A stretch of DNA of 60,205 bases from CAG-632 sp963626805 (GCA_963626805.1 CAVFXS010000033.1:1-60205), one strand, 5' to 3'. Shown: positions 17,261-26,548, counted from the first letter of the stretch. Numbers and translations are program-made. The notes: generated from the letters alone by a model not told the origin.

Positions 17261-20200
17261 TAACCGGCAGGGAACACTTCTGGTTTCTGCTGCGGCCGGG
17301 TCCGGTAAAACCGCCGTACTGGTTCAGAGGATTCTGGAATGGGTGGTAACGGACGGAAGAAATATTGATGAATTTCTGGTCGTAACCTTTACCAGAGCGG
17401 CTGCCGGCCAGATGCGGAATAAGATCCGGAATGCACTGGAAAAGATACAGGAGGAACAGCCGGAGAACCAGCATATTGTAAAGCAGTTATCACTGATCCA
17501 TCGGGCCAGCATTACAACCATTGACAGCTTCTGTAAAAAGATCGTAGATGATAACTTCCAGCTTCTGGATCTGGATCCTTCCATGCGGATCATGGAGGAG
17601 ACAGAAGGGGTACTGATGGAGGAGGATGTGCTGACGGCGGTTCTCGAGCAGGCCTATGAGGAATGTCCGGAGCAGATGATGGAGCTGCATCAGTATTTAA
17701 ACGCTATGCGTTCGGATGAGAATATCCGGAAGGTACTGCGCAAGATCTACCGGCAGGCGGAGAGCTTCCCATATCCGGAGGAATGGCTGAATGTGGCGAG
17801 GGCAGATGCCGGGATCGTAGATGAAGAGACCATGAACGGTCAACCGTGGATGCGGAGACTGGTGGCAGATGTTAAGCTGCGGATGGCAGAGGTGAAGGAG
17901 ATTCCGGAACGGATCCGGGTAGAGTATGAGAATCTGGACTCGGAATATCGGCCGAAAGCATACGGAAAATACTGTGATTATTTTGCAGAGGAATGCAGGA
18001 TGCTTGAGATGATTGGGCAGGCAGAATCCTATACGGAGCTGAAAGAGGCCTTTGATAATTCATGGAGAACCTACAAGCGGTTCTCATGGAAAAACAGCGG
18101 CGTACCGGAATCGCATTATGCGACCGGATTATGGGAGGCCTACAGTCAGATCCGGAAGGAGGCGGCAGCACAGGTAGCAATGCCGATGTCTGAAATCCTG
18201 TGGCAGCAGGAGAAGACGGCCGGGGTACTGCAGACGCTGATCCGACTGACAGAGGCATTCCGTGCCGCATTTGCAAAGGAGAAGCAGCGAAAGAACTGTA
18301 TGGATTTCGGTGACGTGGAGCATTATGCCCTGCAGGCACTGATGGCGCGTGACCCGGATGGAGAGCGGCACCCGACCGAGACGGCCGGACAGCTACAGGA
18401 GCAGTATACCGAGATCATGATCGATGAGTATCAGGACTCCAATGATCTGCAGGAAGCGATTCTGACAAGCATTGCCCGGAGGGATCCGGCAACCGGCGAG
18501 TATCGGAATATGTTTATGGTAGGCGATGTGAAACAGAGTATTTATAAGTTCCGGATGGCGAGACCACGACTGTTTCAGGAGAAATATCAGCGTTTTACCG
18601 AGGACCTGCAGGCACCGGGAACCGGGCATAAGATCGAATTAAAGCAGAATTTCCGAAGCCGGGCAGAGGTGCTGGAGTCTGCGAATCTGTTTTTCTATCA
18701 GATCATGACGGAGGCACTGGGCGGCATTGCATATAATGAGCAGGTGGCACTGGTCCCGGGCAGAGTCTTTCCGGCAAATGAGCGGGAGCAGATGTACCGG
18801 ACAGAGCTTCTGATGCTGGATACCTGTTCTGCCGATCTATCGGAACAGGATGGAGAGGAAACACCGGCAGCAGCGGATACAGGCAATGGCAGCAGACGAA
18901 AGGATATCGGCGATGAGGAAGAGACGCAGGATCAGATGATGCTGGAGGCACAGCTGATAGCTGTCCGGATTCAGGAGCTGTGCGGCGGAGAACAGGCATT
19001 GCCGGTCTGGGATGAGTCCATGCAGGCATACCGTCCGTGCAGATATCAGGACATTGTGATCCTGCTGCGGACGGTTCGTGGATGGTCGGATGTGTTCCGC
19101 AGTGTGCTGACCGATGCCGGCATCCCGGTGGATGCAGAGAGCGGTAAGGGATATTTCGACTCGGTAGAGGTGAAGGACATTCTCTGTATGCTGGCGGTGA
19201 TCGATAATGCAAGGGATGACATTGTATTGGCGGGAGCCCTGCGCAGTCCATTGGCGGCCGTGAGCAGTGAAGAGCTGGCGAAGGTCCGCATCCGGCACCG
19301 GAGAATCAGTCTGTGGGATGCTGTGAACCGGTATGTGACAGAGGCCGGCACAGACCAGGATACAGATCCGGGATTAAAGCAGAAGCTGGAGGCATTTCTG
19401 GAGCGGGTGATCCGGTGGAAGAAGCAGAAGTCGGCCTGTACGATCCGGGAGCTGATCTGGAATATTTTGAATGAGACCGGCTATTACGATTATGTGGGTG
19501 CCATGCCAAACGGTATGCGGAGACAGGGCAATATCCTGAAATTAATCGAAAAGGCGACCGCATACGAGACCACCAGTTACCGAGGGCTGTTTGACTTCCT
19601 GCGGTACATTGAGCGTGTGCGTGTGACGGAACAGGACTTCGGCGAGAGCAGAAGTCAGGAAAACGGTGAGAATCAGGTTCATATCATGACCATTCATAAG
19701 AGCAAGGGCCTGGAGTTCCCGGTGGTATTCGTATGCGGCTGCGGAAAGCGGTTTAATCAGATGGATACGGAGGATACGGTTCTGGTGGATGCAGAGTGCT
19801 ATCTGGGTGTGAATTATAAGAATCTGGAGCAGCATTATTATGAGAAGACCGCTAAGCGTAACTACCTGTCACGGTATATGCGGGAGGAGAACCTGGCAGA
19901 GGAGCTTCGAATCCTTTATGTAGCAATGACCCGTGCACAGGAGAAGCTGATCCTGGTAGGCAGTATCGACCGGATGACGGCTAAGAATAACGAGGTATAT
20001 CGGAAGCTGTATGCAGACTATCTGGATCAAAAGACACCGGCGGTAAGGGAGGATACGGATATTCGGATGCTGCAGCCGCTTACCAAGACGCTGATCACGA
20101 AGTGTAATTCCTATCTGACCTGGTTTATTCAGGGAATTGGCCAGCTTACGAGCCGTGGAATCCGGCAGACCTGGATGGAATACCGGATCGTGGAGACAGG

Positions 20201-21116
20201 AAGTCAGGCACTGTATATAGAACGGACCGTACAGGATCTGTTACAGAGGGCGAAGGCATGGGAACAGTATGCGGCACATCCGGAATGTGCAGAGATCGCG
20301 GAACGGCTCGCAGAGCGTTTCGACTGGCGGTATCCGTATCCGTTAGCGGCGACCGGACGGGGCAAGCTGTCGGTATCGGAGATCAAGAAAATGAGTCAGC
20401 TCGCAGATGATGAGGAATCGGAGCTTGGAATGGAACCGGAGCTTGGAGTGGAGCCGGAGTTTGGAATGGAAACGAAGCTTGGAATGGATCCGGCTTTGTC
20501 AGCGGAGGTCAGACAGCGCAGACGACAGGAACGCAGGGAGCAGAAGAAACGGATCATGGCGGTTACGGACGGGGCAACCTATGGTACTCTGGTGCATCTG
20601 GTTATGGAAAAGCTGTCCTTTCAGCAGGCTGACAGTGAGCAGAAGATCGGGCAGGCACTTCAGACTATGGAGCAGGCAGGAATCCTGACCGGAGCAGAGC
20701 GTAAGCGGATTCCGGTCGCACATATTTATCGTATGGTAAGCTCGGAGCTGGGACAGCGGATGCAGGCGGCGGAAGGACGCGGACAGCTGTACCGGGAGCA
20801 GCAGTTTGTAGCAGGCATTCCGATGAATGAGATCCATCCGGATACACAGGAAACCGATCTGGAGCTGATCCAGGGTGTGATCGATGCATATTTTGAAGAG
20901 GACGGAGAACTGGTTCTGCTGGATTATAAGACCGATGCGGTTGCGGCAGAGCATGGAGAAGAAGAACTGATAAACCGTTATTATACACAGCTTAAGTATT
21001 ACAGAAGAACGCTGGAGCAGTTGACAGGAAAAAATGTAAAGGAAACCTATATTTATTCGTTCAGTCTGGAACGGACGATCCGGATTCCGGAAAATCTGTT
21101 TGGCAAACAGGCATAG
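17226..21116 (+). CDS. addA: ATP-dependent helicase/nuclease subunit A (AddA)
   Basis: A 1296-residue UvrD-like helicase with nuclease domain. Motif I is AAAGSGKTAVL (about residues 22-32), motif II IDEYQDSN (about 398-405), motif IV-VI segments include VHIMTIHKSKGLEFPVVF and EELRILYVAMTRAQEKL, and the nuclease motif is LLDYKTDAV near residue 1230. It has a family-typical length. Between the helicase and nuclease parts lies a run of four six-residue units (ELGMEP-like, residues about 1066-1089), encoded by an 18-bp minisatellite. It works with AddB on DNA ends and probably recognises Chi. Confidence 0.97.
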   Translation: MQWTKEQQAIIDNRQGTLLVSAAAGSGKTAVLVQRILEWVVTDGRNIDEFLVVTFTRAAAGQMRNKIRNALEKIQEEQPENQHIVKQLSLIHRASITTIDSFCKKIVDDNFQLLDLDPSMRIMEETEGVLMEEDVLTAVLEQAYEECPEQMMELHQYLNAMRSDENIRKVLRKIYRQAESFPYPEEWLNVARADAGIVDEETMNGQPWMRRLVADVKLRMAEVKEIPERIRVEYENLDSEYRPKAYGKYCDYFAEECRMLEMIGQAESYTELKEAFDNSWRTYKRFSWKNSGVPESHYATGLWEAYSQIRKEAAAQVAMPMSEILWQQEKTAGVLQTLIRLTEAFRAAFAKEKQRKNCMDFGDVEHYALQALMARDPDGERHPTETAGQLQEQYTEIMIDEYQDSNDLQEAILTSIARRDPATGEYRNMFMVGDVKQSIYKFRMARPRLFQEKYQRFTEDLQAPGTGHKIELKQNFRSRAEVLESANLFFYQIMTEALGGIAYNEQVALVPGRVFPANEREQMYRTELLMLDTCSADLSEQDGEETPAAADTGNGSRRKDIGDEEETQDQMMLEAQLIAVRIQELCGGEQALPVWDESMQAYRPCRYQDIVILLRTVRGWSDVFRSVLTDAGIPVDAESGKGYFDSVEVKDILCMLAVIDNARDDIVLAGALRSPLAAVSSEELAKVRIRHRRISLWDAVNRYVTEAGTDQDTDPGLKQKLEAFLERVIRWKKQKSACTIRELIWNILNETGYYDYVGAMPNGMRRQGNILKLIEKATAYETTSYRGLFDFLRYIERVRVTEQDFGESRSQENGENQVHIMTIHKSKGLEFPVVFVCGCGKRFNQMDTEDTVLVDAECYLGVNYKNLEQHYYEKTAKRNYLSRYMREENLAEELRILYVAMTRAQEKLILVGSIDRMTAKNNEVYRKLYADYLDQKTPAVREDTDIRMLQPLTKTLITKCNSYLTWFIQGIGQLTSRGIRQTWMEYRIVETGSQALYIERTVQDLLQRAKAWEQYAAHPECAEIAERLAERFDWRYPYPLAATGRGKLSVSEIKKMSQLADDEESELGMEPELGVEPEFGMETKLGMDPALSAEVRQRRRQERREQKKRIMAVTDGATYGTLVHLVMEKLSFQQADSEQKIGQALQTMEQAGILTGAERKRIPVAHIYRMVSSELGQRMQAAEGRGQLYREQQFVAGIPMNEIHPDTQETDLELIQGVIDAYFEEDGELVLLDYKTDAVAAEHGEEELINRYYTQLKYYRRTLEQLTGKNVKETYIYSFSLERTIRIPENLFGKQA
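20421..20492 (+). repeat. Four tandem 18-bp repeats inside addA
   Basis: Units start at 20421, 20439, 20457 and 20475 with the core GAGCTTGGAATGGAACCG and a few substitutions per copy. They encode acidic ELGMEP-type hexapeptides in a linker and keep the frame. Confidence 0.9.
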
Positions 21117-21128
21117 ACAGGTTATAAT
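21100..21128 (+). promoter_or_regulatory. Promoter of queF-folC
   Basis: TTGGCA (21100-21105) and a perfect TATAAT (21123-21128) are 17 bases apart, spanning the addA stop codon. A small hairpin (GTCAG/CTGAC) sits directly before the AGGAGGAG ribosome binding site. The leader is too short for a recognisable preQ1 riboswitch. Confidence 0.65.
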
Positions 21129-21166
21129 AGGCAATGGTCAGAAACATCTGACAGGAGGAGATTCAT

Positions 21167-21661
21167 ATGAGCAGAGAAAAACAGGAAATGGGAAACGTAT
21201 CATTACTGGGAAATCAGGGAGTAAAATATCCGGATGATTATGCACCGGAGATGTTACAGACCTTTATTAATAAGCATCCGGATCATGATTATTTCGTGAA
21301 GTTTAACTGTCCGGAATTTACAAGCCTCTGTCCGATCACCGGACAGCCGGATTTTGCCACGATCACGATTTCATATGTGCCGGATATTAAAATGGTGGAA
21401 AGTAAGTCATTGAAGCTGTATCTGTTCAGCTTCCGGAACCATGGAGATTTCCATGAGGACTGTGTCAATATTATTATGGAGGATCTGATTCGGTTAATGG
21501 ATCCGAAGTACATTGAGGTATGGGGAAAATTCACTCCGCGCGGAGGCATTTCCATTGATCCGTACTGCAATTACGGTAAGCCGGGAACACGCTGGGAGGC
21601 AGTTGCAGCCAATCGTTTAGAGCAGCATGATCTGTATCCGGAAAAGGTGGACAATCGATAG
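21167..21661 (+). CDS. queF: NADPH-dependent preQ0 reductase QueF
   Basis: A 164-residue unimodular QueF that reduces preQ0 (7-cyano-7-deazaguanine) to preQ1 for queuosine in tRNA. The catalytic cysteine lies in EFTSLCPITGQPDFATI (Cys about 56), with the following conserved Asp. The QueF motif ESKSLKLYLFSFRNH (about residues 78-92) and the FTPRGGISIDPY segment are present. It has an AGGAGG ribosome binding site. The stop overlaps the GTG start of folC by one base. The other queuosine genes (queC, queD, queE) are not in the window. Confidence 0.96.
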   Translation: MSREKQEMGNVSLLGNQGVKYPDDYAPEMLQTFINKHPDHDYFVKFNCPEFTSLCPITGQPDFATITISYVPDIKMVESKSLKLYLFSFRNHGDFHEDCVNIIMEDLIRLMDPKYIEVWGKFTPRGGISIDPYCNYGKPGTRWEAVAANRLEQHDLYPEKVDNR

Positions 21662-22959
21662 TGAACAGAAAAGAAGCAGAGGAATATCTGTTAAATATTC
21701 CGAGATTTGCAAAGAAAACAACACATGAAAACTTAAGAGGGTATCTGAAGCTGCTTGGAAATCCACAGGATCGCATCCCGGCTGTGCATGTTGCCGGGAC
21801 GAATGGCAAGGGCTCTGTCTGTGCATTTCTTACGGCGATTCTGGAACAGAAGGGATGTCGGGTCGGAGTGTTCACCTCGCCGCATCTGATCAGGATGAAT
21901 GAGCGGTTCCGGATCGGGCAGACCGTAATATCGGACGAGGATTTTGAACGGGTATTCGGACAGGTTCATGAGGCAGTCCGGACCGGAATGGAGCAGGGAC
22001 TGATTCATCCGAACTTTTTTGAGTTTCTTTTTATGATGGCGGCATGCTATTATGCGGAGAGCAAGGTGGATCTTGTGATCTATGAGACCGGACTGGGCGG
22101 CAGACTGGATGCAACGAATGTGCTGCAACCGGTGCTTACGGTTATTACATCCATCGGTATGGATCACATGGAATACTTAGGAGATACGATTGAGAAAATA
22201 GCCGGAGAGAAGGCAGGTATTATAAAGGCCGGAGTGCCGTGTGTCTATCTGAACCGGCCGGAAGAGGCTGCACAGGTGATCGAGCAGACCGGAAACCGGA
22301 TGCAGGCACCGTTAATCCGGGTCGAAAAAGAGCAGATAACCATAAAGGAAATCGGTGAAGAGACAATTGATTTTTCATATGGAAGCCAGTATGATAGGGA
22401 GTACAGGATTCCGAAGACAGCACTCTACCAGACGGAGAATGCCATGCTGGCGGTACGGGCGGCAGAATACCTTCTGCGGAAGGAAGCCGGACCGGATGCG
22501 GAGACAGAGATACAGGATGTGATCCGGGCCGGACTGCAGGCTATGAAATGGGCCGGACGTATGGAAGAGCTGGAGCCGGGTATATATGTGGACGGAGCTC
22601 ATAATGAGCCGGCAATCCGGGCGTTTTGCGACACCGTAAGCGGACTGTATGCGGATAAGGATATTATTTTGGTGTTTGCAGTAGCCAGTGATAAGCAGTA
22701 TAATAAAATGATACATATTTTATGCGAGCGTCTGCCGTTACAGCAGGTGATCGTGACATCGATCGGTGGGAAGCGGGCGACTCCGCTGGAGATCGTAGAA
22801 GAACAGTTTAAGCGGGATACCGGAGCAGCAGTCCGGATCGTTCCGAAACCGGGACAGGTATTGAAGGCTGCCAGACAGCTGCTGACCGGACATAGCCGTG
22901 TATTTTGTGTCGGTTCTCTGTATCTGGTAGGAGAACTGGAAGCCGAGAAGGAGGATTAG
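21661..22959 (+). CDS. folC: Folylpolyglutamate synthase / dihydrofolate synthase
   Basis: A 432-residue Mur-ligase-family enzyme that adds glutamate to folates, and possibly to dihydropteroate. The ATP loop is VAGTNGKGSVCAF (about residues 43-55), followed by the FTSPHL motif, the metal-binding region TGLGGRLDATN and the C-terminal VDGAHNEPAI motif. It starts with GTG, sharing one base with the queF stop, and AAGGTGG lies upstream. It is cotranscribed with queF, both being pterin-related pathways, and with the small gene behind it. Confidence 0.95.
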   Translation: MNRKEAEEYLLNIPRFAKKTTHENLRGYLKLLGNPQDRIPAVHVAGTNGKGSVCAFLTAILEQKGCRVGVFTSPHLIRMNERFRIGQTVISDEDFERVFGQVHEAVRTGMEQGLIHPNFFEFLFMMAACYYAESKVDLVIYETGLGGRLDATNVLQPVLTVITSIGMDHMEYLGDTIEKIAGEKAGIIKAGVPCVYLNRPEEAAQVIEQTGNRMQAPLIRVEKEQITIKEIGEETIDFSYGSQYDREYRIPKTALYQTENAMLAVRAAEYLLRKEAGPDAETEIQDVIRAGLQAMKWAGRMEELEPGIYVDGAHNEPAIRAFCDTVSGLYADKDIILVFAVASDKQYNKMIHILCERLPLQQVIVTSIGGKRATPLEIVEEQFKRDTGAAVRIVPKPGQVLKAARQLLTGHSRVFCVGSLYLVGELEAEKED

Positions 22960-22961
22960 GC

Positions 22962-23117
22962 GTGATTAATTTTGATGAAGAGATTAAGAAGTTTAAGCCT
23001 GCAGCAGAGATGAATCAGCTGGAGGATACGATATATAAGAATGATTTCAGCGATGTGGCAGATGTACTGATCGAGGTCATGAAGCAGGCACAGCAGCCAC
23101 CACAGAATAAAGAATAG
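22962..23117 (+). CDS. Small conserved hypothetical protein
   Basis: A 51-residue acidic protein (starts MINFDEEIKKFKPAAEMN; ends in a Gln/Pro-rich tail). The GTG start at 22962 has AGGAGG directly upstream, which decides against the longer frame inside folC. Its position between folC and a TPR gene with tight spacing shows operon membership. Proteins with this opening are, as far as I recall, widespread in Lachnospiraceae, but no function is known to me. Confidence 0.7.
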   Translation: MINFDEEIKKFKPAAEMNQLEDTIYKNDFSDVADVLIEVMKQAQQPPQNKE

Positions 23118-23133
23118 ATAGGTGTGAAGGATT

Positions 23134-24699
23134 ATGAATTGTTTACATTGCGGAGCACCTGTACTCATAAATGATGTGTGCAGTGAGTGTGGATTAAAAC
23201 AGGAATATCTGATTCGTGCATGGAACACCTCTCTTTACTATTATAACGAGGGACTTTCAAAGGCAAAGAATCGGGATCTGACCGGAGCAGAGGAAGCATT
23301 GAAGACCTCTCTGCGGTACAGTAAGCTGAATATAGATGCCAGAAATCTTCTGGGACTGGTATATTATGAGAGCGGACAGGTAGTGGAGGCGCTGATGGAA
23401 TGGGTCATCAGCTCCAACTATCAGGCAGAGGAGAATCCGGCGATCCGGTATCTGAAGCTGGTACAGGGGAATCAGAATAAGCTGTCAGCCTATGATCAGG
23501 CAGCGAAGAAATATAACCTGACCATTCATTATGTAAAGCAGAAGCAGGATGACCTGGCGTTGATCCAGTTAAAAAGGATCTTAAGCTCGAATCCGCATTT
23601 CGTGAATGCGTATCTGCTGCTGGCACTGGTTTATATGCGGGCAGGCTCGCTGGAAAAGGCACGGAAGGCCCTGCAGCGGGTATTAAAGATCGACCGCTAC
23701 AATCCGCGGGCACAGGAATATCTGGATACGATCAATCAGAGTGAGAAGCAGCATGGATATAACAGCTATGAGGCAGAGGAAGATGACACTTCGGATCTGC
23801 CGCCAATGGACTTAAACGGTGAAAGTGACTGGGAGTCTGAGGAAGAGCTGGACGGAGAAGAGACTGCAAAGCGGAAGATCCGGGAGATTATTGAACGGGG
23901 CGCTGCGGCGGAGGATGTCGGACAGGATTCCAATCTGGAGATTGGAAACTATCAGGAGATCAAGTACGGTAAGCATAATGTATTATATCTGTGTGCCGGA
24001 CTGGTGCTTGGAGTGGCAGCCATGTTTTTCCTGTTCATGCCGAATCGGATCAAAGCGGTGCGGAATGAGAATCTGCAGCTGAAGTCATCCTACAGTGCAG
24101 AGCTGGCAAGCAAGAACGAGCAGATCGCCAATATGCAGGAGAAGGCAGACGATCTTCAGGCGAAGATCGATGAGCTGCAGGGAACCATCGGAAAGATGAA
24201 CGAGGCAAATAACGGAACCAGTCTGGATAACAATCTTCTGACGGCTCTGCAGGCATATATGACCGGAGACCGGGAAGCGGCGATCGCAGCACTGGGAAAT
24301 GTCGACTTAAGTAATACGGAGCTGTCAGAATCGGCAAGAGCCTGTGCACAGACGGTAGTAGATAACTGTGCGGATATTCTGGATCCATACCGGAGTGCAG
24401 GCATGACAGCTTTCGGTGCAGAGAACTATGCGGAAGCGATTACCCAGCTTAAGGTATATTGCAACCTGAAGCCGGATGACGTGGAAGCAAGATATAATCT
24501 GGCAAATGCGTATAAGAGTACCGGGGATCTGGCATCTGCGAATGCGTTGTTTGACGATATTAATAAGCGGTTCCCGGATTCGGAATATGCGAACCGGGAT
24601 GAGAACGGAAGTACAGAAAACAGTACAGGTACAAGCACGGAGAGTGGTAGGGAAGCCGGCGGCACGACAGCAGCAGAAGGTACCACGCAGGCAGAATAA
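23134..24699 (+). CDS. Zinc-ribbon/TPR membrane protein
   Basis: A 521-residue protein with several parts: an N-terminal zinc ribbon (CLHCGAPVLINDVCSECG, residues 3-20); a block of TPR repeats (about residues 30-205); an acidic linker (about 210-265); one TM helix (about 282-300); a coiled coil (about 305-355, ASKNEQIANMQEKADDLQAK); a second TPR-like region; and a Ser/Thr/Gly/Glu-rich tail. The cytosolic TPRs and the extracytoplasmic coiled coil suggest a scaffold across the membrane. It is the last gene of the folC cluster and is followed by a strong terminator. No enzymatic motif is seen. Confidence 0.8.
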   Translation: MNCLHCGAPVLINDVCSECGLKQEYLIRAWNTSLYYYNEGLSKAKNRDLTGAEEALKTSLRYSKLNIDARNLLGLVYYESGQVVEALMEWVISSNYQAEENPAIRYLKLVQGNQNKLSAYDQAAKKYNLTIHYVKQKQDDLALIQLKRILSSNPHFVNAYLLLALVYMRAGSLEKARKALQRVLKIDRYNPRAQEYLDTINQSEKQHGYNSYEAEEDDTSDLPPMDLNGESDWESEEELDGEETAKRKIREIIERGAAAEDVGQDSNLEIGNYQEIKYGKHNVLYLCAGLVLGVAAMFFLFMPNRIKAVRNENLQLKSSYSAELASKNEQIANMQEKADDLQAKIDELQGTIGKMNEANNGTSLDNNLLTALQAYMTGDREAAIAALGNVDLSNTELSESARACAQTVVDNCADILDPYRSAGMTAFGAENYAEAITQLKVYCNLKPDDVEARYNLANAYKSTGDLASANALFDDINKRFPDSEYANRDENGSTENSTGTSTESGREAGGTTAAEGTTQAE

Positions 24700-24743
24700 G
24701 CCGGCGGAACAATTCAATATGGTTTGGTATTCATAAAAGCAAA

Positions 24744-24777
24744 AGAGAAACCTTGAAACTGAGGTTTCTCTTTTTTT
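24744..24777 (+). terminator. Rho-independent terminator
   Basis: AGAGAAACCT pairs with AGGTTTCTCT (24762-24771) followed by seven T. It closes the queF-to-TPR operon. Confidence 0.92.
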
Positions 24778-24851
24778 ATCACAGTTATGGCGGCCAGAAA
24801 ATGCGGCATGGTTTGACGGCATTTGACGATCGCTGATCAGGAGGCAGAGAT

Positions 24852-25181
24852 ATGGAATATGAATTAAAGCTGGAGCAGGAGTGGCTGTGGATATTGCTTC
24901 CGCCGGAGGTGGATCATTATCAGGCAGAACAGCTTCGAACTGCGGTAAAGGAGAAAATGCAGGAGCGATATGTGAAATATGTGGTGTTTGATTTTCAGAA
25001 TACCGTCTTAATGGATAGCTCCGGAATCGGGTTGATCACCGGGCGGTATCGGGAGCTGGCGGTCAGAGGCGGACAGGTGTATGTCAGTCGTGTCAGCCGG
25101 GAGATGCAGAAGGTATTGACACTATCCGGAATCTACCGGATCGTAATACCGTTGGAGCAGGTAATGACATCCGGAGACTGA
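24852..25181 (+). CDS. spoIIAA: Anti-sigma-F factor antagonist SpoIIAA
   Basis: A 109-residue STAS-domain protein. The phosphorylatable serine lies in the motif NTVLMDSSGIGLI (Ser about 58). In its dephosphorylated state it releases sigma-F from SpoIIAB in the forespore. It has an AGGAGG ribosome binding site and is the first gene of the spoIIA operon. I could not find a clear sigma-H promoter in the gap after the upstream terminator. Confidence 0.95.
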   Translation: MEYELKLEQEWLWILLPPEVDHYQAEQLRTAVKEKMQERYVKYVVFDFQNTVLMDSSGIGLITGRYRELAVRGGQVYVSRVSREMQKVLTLSGIYRIVIPLEQVMTSGD

Positions 25182-25239
25182 TTCCGGCAATGGAGCAGAA
25201 TAAAAAGGGCATGATCATGCGGATAATAAGGAGGATACA

Positions 25240-25815
25240 ATGGGTAACACGAATGAAATGATGGTTGAATTTGATGCGATGGGAGAGAATGAAGGCTTTG
25301 CCAGAGTGGTTGTGGCGGCATTTGTCTCCCGGCTGAATCCTACATTAGAGGAATTAAGTGATCTGAAGGTGGCGGTCTCGGAAGCGGTGACCAATGCGAT
25401 CATTCACGGTTATGATCCTCAGATAAAACATGCAGCGACGACAGAGCAGGAAGCCGGAGAGACCCCAGCAGCGACGACAGAGCAGGAAGCCGGAGAGACC
25501 CCAGCAGCGACGACAGATCGGGAAGCCGGAGAGAACCTCGCGGCAGCGACAGACCGTGACACCGTACAGGTCTGGGTGCATATAGCAGATCATACCGTAA
25601 CCGTTCAGGTGAAGGATCATGGACGTGGTATCCCGGATATTACGCAGGCCATGGAACCGCTGTTTACGACAAAGCCGGAGGAGGAACGCTCCGGTATGGG
25701 TTTTTCCTTCATGGAAGCATTTACGGATCGGCTGCTGGTAGAATCGGAGCCCGGACAGGGAACGTGTGTCACAATGGTAAAAACGATGGGAGTGCAGGAT
25801 GGACAGGACAATTGA
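25240..25815 (+). CDS. spoIIAB: Anti-sigma-F factor/kinase SpoIIAB with repeat insertion
   Basis: A 191-residue GHKL serine kinase that binds and inhibits sigma-F and phosphorylates SpoIIAA. The N-box is LKVAVSEAVTNAIIHGY (about residues 45-61), the G1 box VKDHGRGIPDI and the G2 box ERSGMGFSFM. SpoIIAB is usually near 145 residues. The extra length is an insertion of about 45 residues at 62-108, between the N-box and the next beta strand, made of 12-residue repeats (TTEQEAGETPAA-like). All catalytic motifs remain. It overlaps the sigF start by 17 bases. Confidence 0.95.
   Translation: MGNTNEMMVEFDAMGENEGFARVVVAAFVSRLNPTLEELSDLKVAVSEAVTNAIIHGYDPQIKHAATTEQEAGETPAATTEQEAGETPAATTDREAGENLAAATDRDTVQVWVHIADHTVTVQVKDHGRGIPDITQAMEPLFTTKPEEERSGMGFSFMEAFTDRLLVESEPGQGTCVTMVKTMGVQDGQDN
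25432..25539 (+). repeat. Three tandem 36-bp repeats inside spoIIAB
   Basis: Units at 25432-25467 and 25468-25503 are identical at all 36 bases; the third (25504-25539) differs at several, and a shortened fourth follows. They encode acidic Ala/Thr/Glu-rich 12-mers in frame. The identical copies point to a recent duplication. Confidence 0.95.
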
Positions 25816-26548
25816 ACTGATTAAGCTTGCGAAGGAGGGAGACAGAAAGGCACGCGAGCAGGTGGCAACCGAGAACCTCGGACTGGTATGGAGCGTCGTC
25901 CGGCGCTTTGCAGGGCGGGGACATGAGCTGGAGGATCTGTATCAGATCGGCTGCATCGGATTGATGAAATGTATTGATAAATTTGATCCGACCTATGATG
26001 TGAAATTCTCGACCTATGCAGTTCCCATGATCATGGGGGAGGTCAAACGGTTTTTGCGGGATGACGGAATGGTGAAGGTGAGTCGTTCTCTGAAGGAAAC
26101 GGCATATAAGGTCTATTCTACCAGAGAGCAGATGATGAATGAACGTGGAATCGAGCCTACGCTGGAAGAGCTGGCGAGTTCTCTGGAGATTGAGAAGGAA
26201 GATATTGTGCTCGCCCTGGAAGCCAGCTCTGAGGTGGAATCCATATATAAGACCATTTATCAGAATGACGGAAATTCCATCTATCTGATCGATAAGCTGG
26301 TGAGCAGCGAGGATGAAAGTCAGCAGGCGGTTGACCAGCTGGCACTGGAGGAGCTGCTGGGGCAGCTGGAGGAAAAGGAACGCAGTATTATAAGAATGCG
26401 CTACTTTGAGGATAAGACGCAGACGGAGATCGCCGGACTTCTGAGAATATCCCAGGTACAGGTATCCAGAATCGAAAAAAAGGTACTGACCAAAATGCGG
26501 GAACAGATGAATCATGGAAAAAGTTCCCAGGACGAATTGAAAAAATAA
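25799..26548 (+). CDS. sigF: RNA polymerase sporulation sigma factor SigF
   Basis: A 249-residue sigma-70-family factor. Region 2 (about residues 22-95) contains ENLGLVWSVVRRFAGRGHE, DLYQIGCIGLMKCIDKFDP and FSTYAVPMIMGEVKRFLRDD; region 3 follows; region 4 has KTQTEIAGLLRISQVQVSRIEKK as its helix-turn-helix. It is the first forespore-specific sigma factor, held by SpoIIAB. The start overlaps the spoIIAB end. Confidence 0.97.
   Translation: MDRTIELIKLAKEGDRKAREQVATENLGLVWSVVRRFAGRGHELEDLYQIGCIGLMKCIDKFDPTYDVKFSTYAVPMIMGEVKRFLRDDGMVKVSRSLKETAYKVYSTREQMMNERGIEPTLEELASSLEIEKEDIVLALEASSEVESIYKTIYQNDGNSIYLIDKLVSSEDESQQAVDQLALEELLGQLEEKERSIIRMRYFEDKTQTEIAGLLRISQVQVSRIEKKVLTKMREQMNHGKSSQDELKK

Noticed and set aside
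18703..19298. Long minus-strand frames inside addA
   Set aside because: They are antisense to conserved helicase motifs and lack ribosome binding sites and recognisable domains.
21129..21166. preQ1 riboswitch before queF
   Set aside because: Only 38 bases lie between the -10 box and the start codon, and the conserved C-rich loop and A-rich tail are missing; just a 5-bp hairpin is present.
24781..24838. Sigma-H promoter for spoIIAA
   Set aside because: No AGGAATT-like and GAAT-like pair at proper spacing was visible; a promoter is expected but cannot be placed.
25432..25539. CRISPR array
   Set aside because: The repeats are directly tandem without unique spacers and lie in frame within spoIIAB. 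No CRISPR array was seen anywhere in the window.
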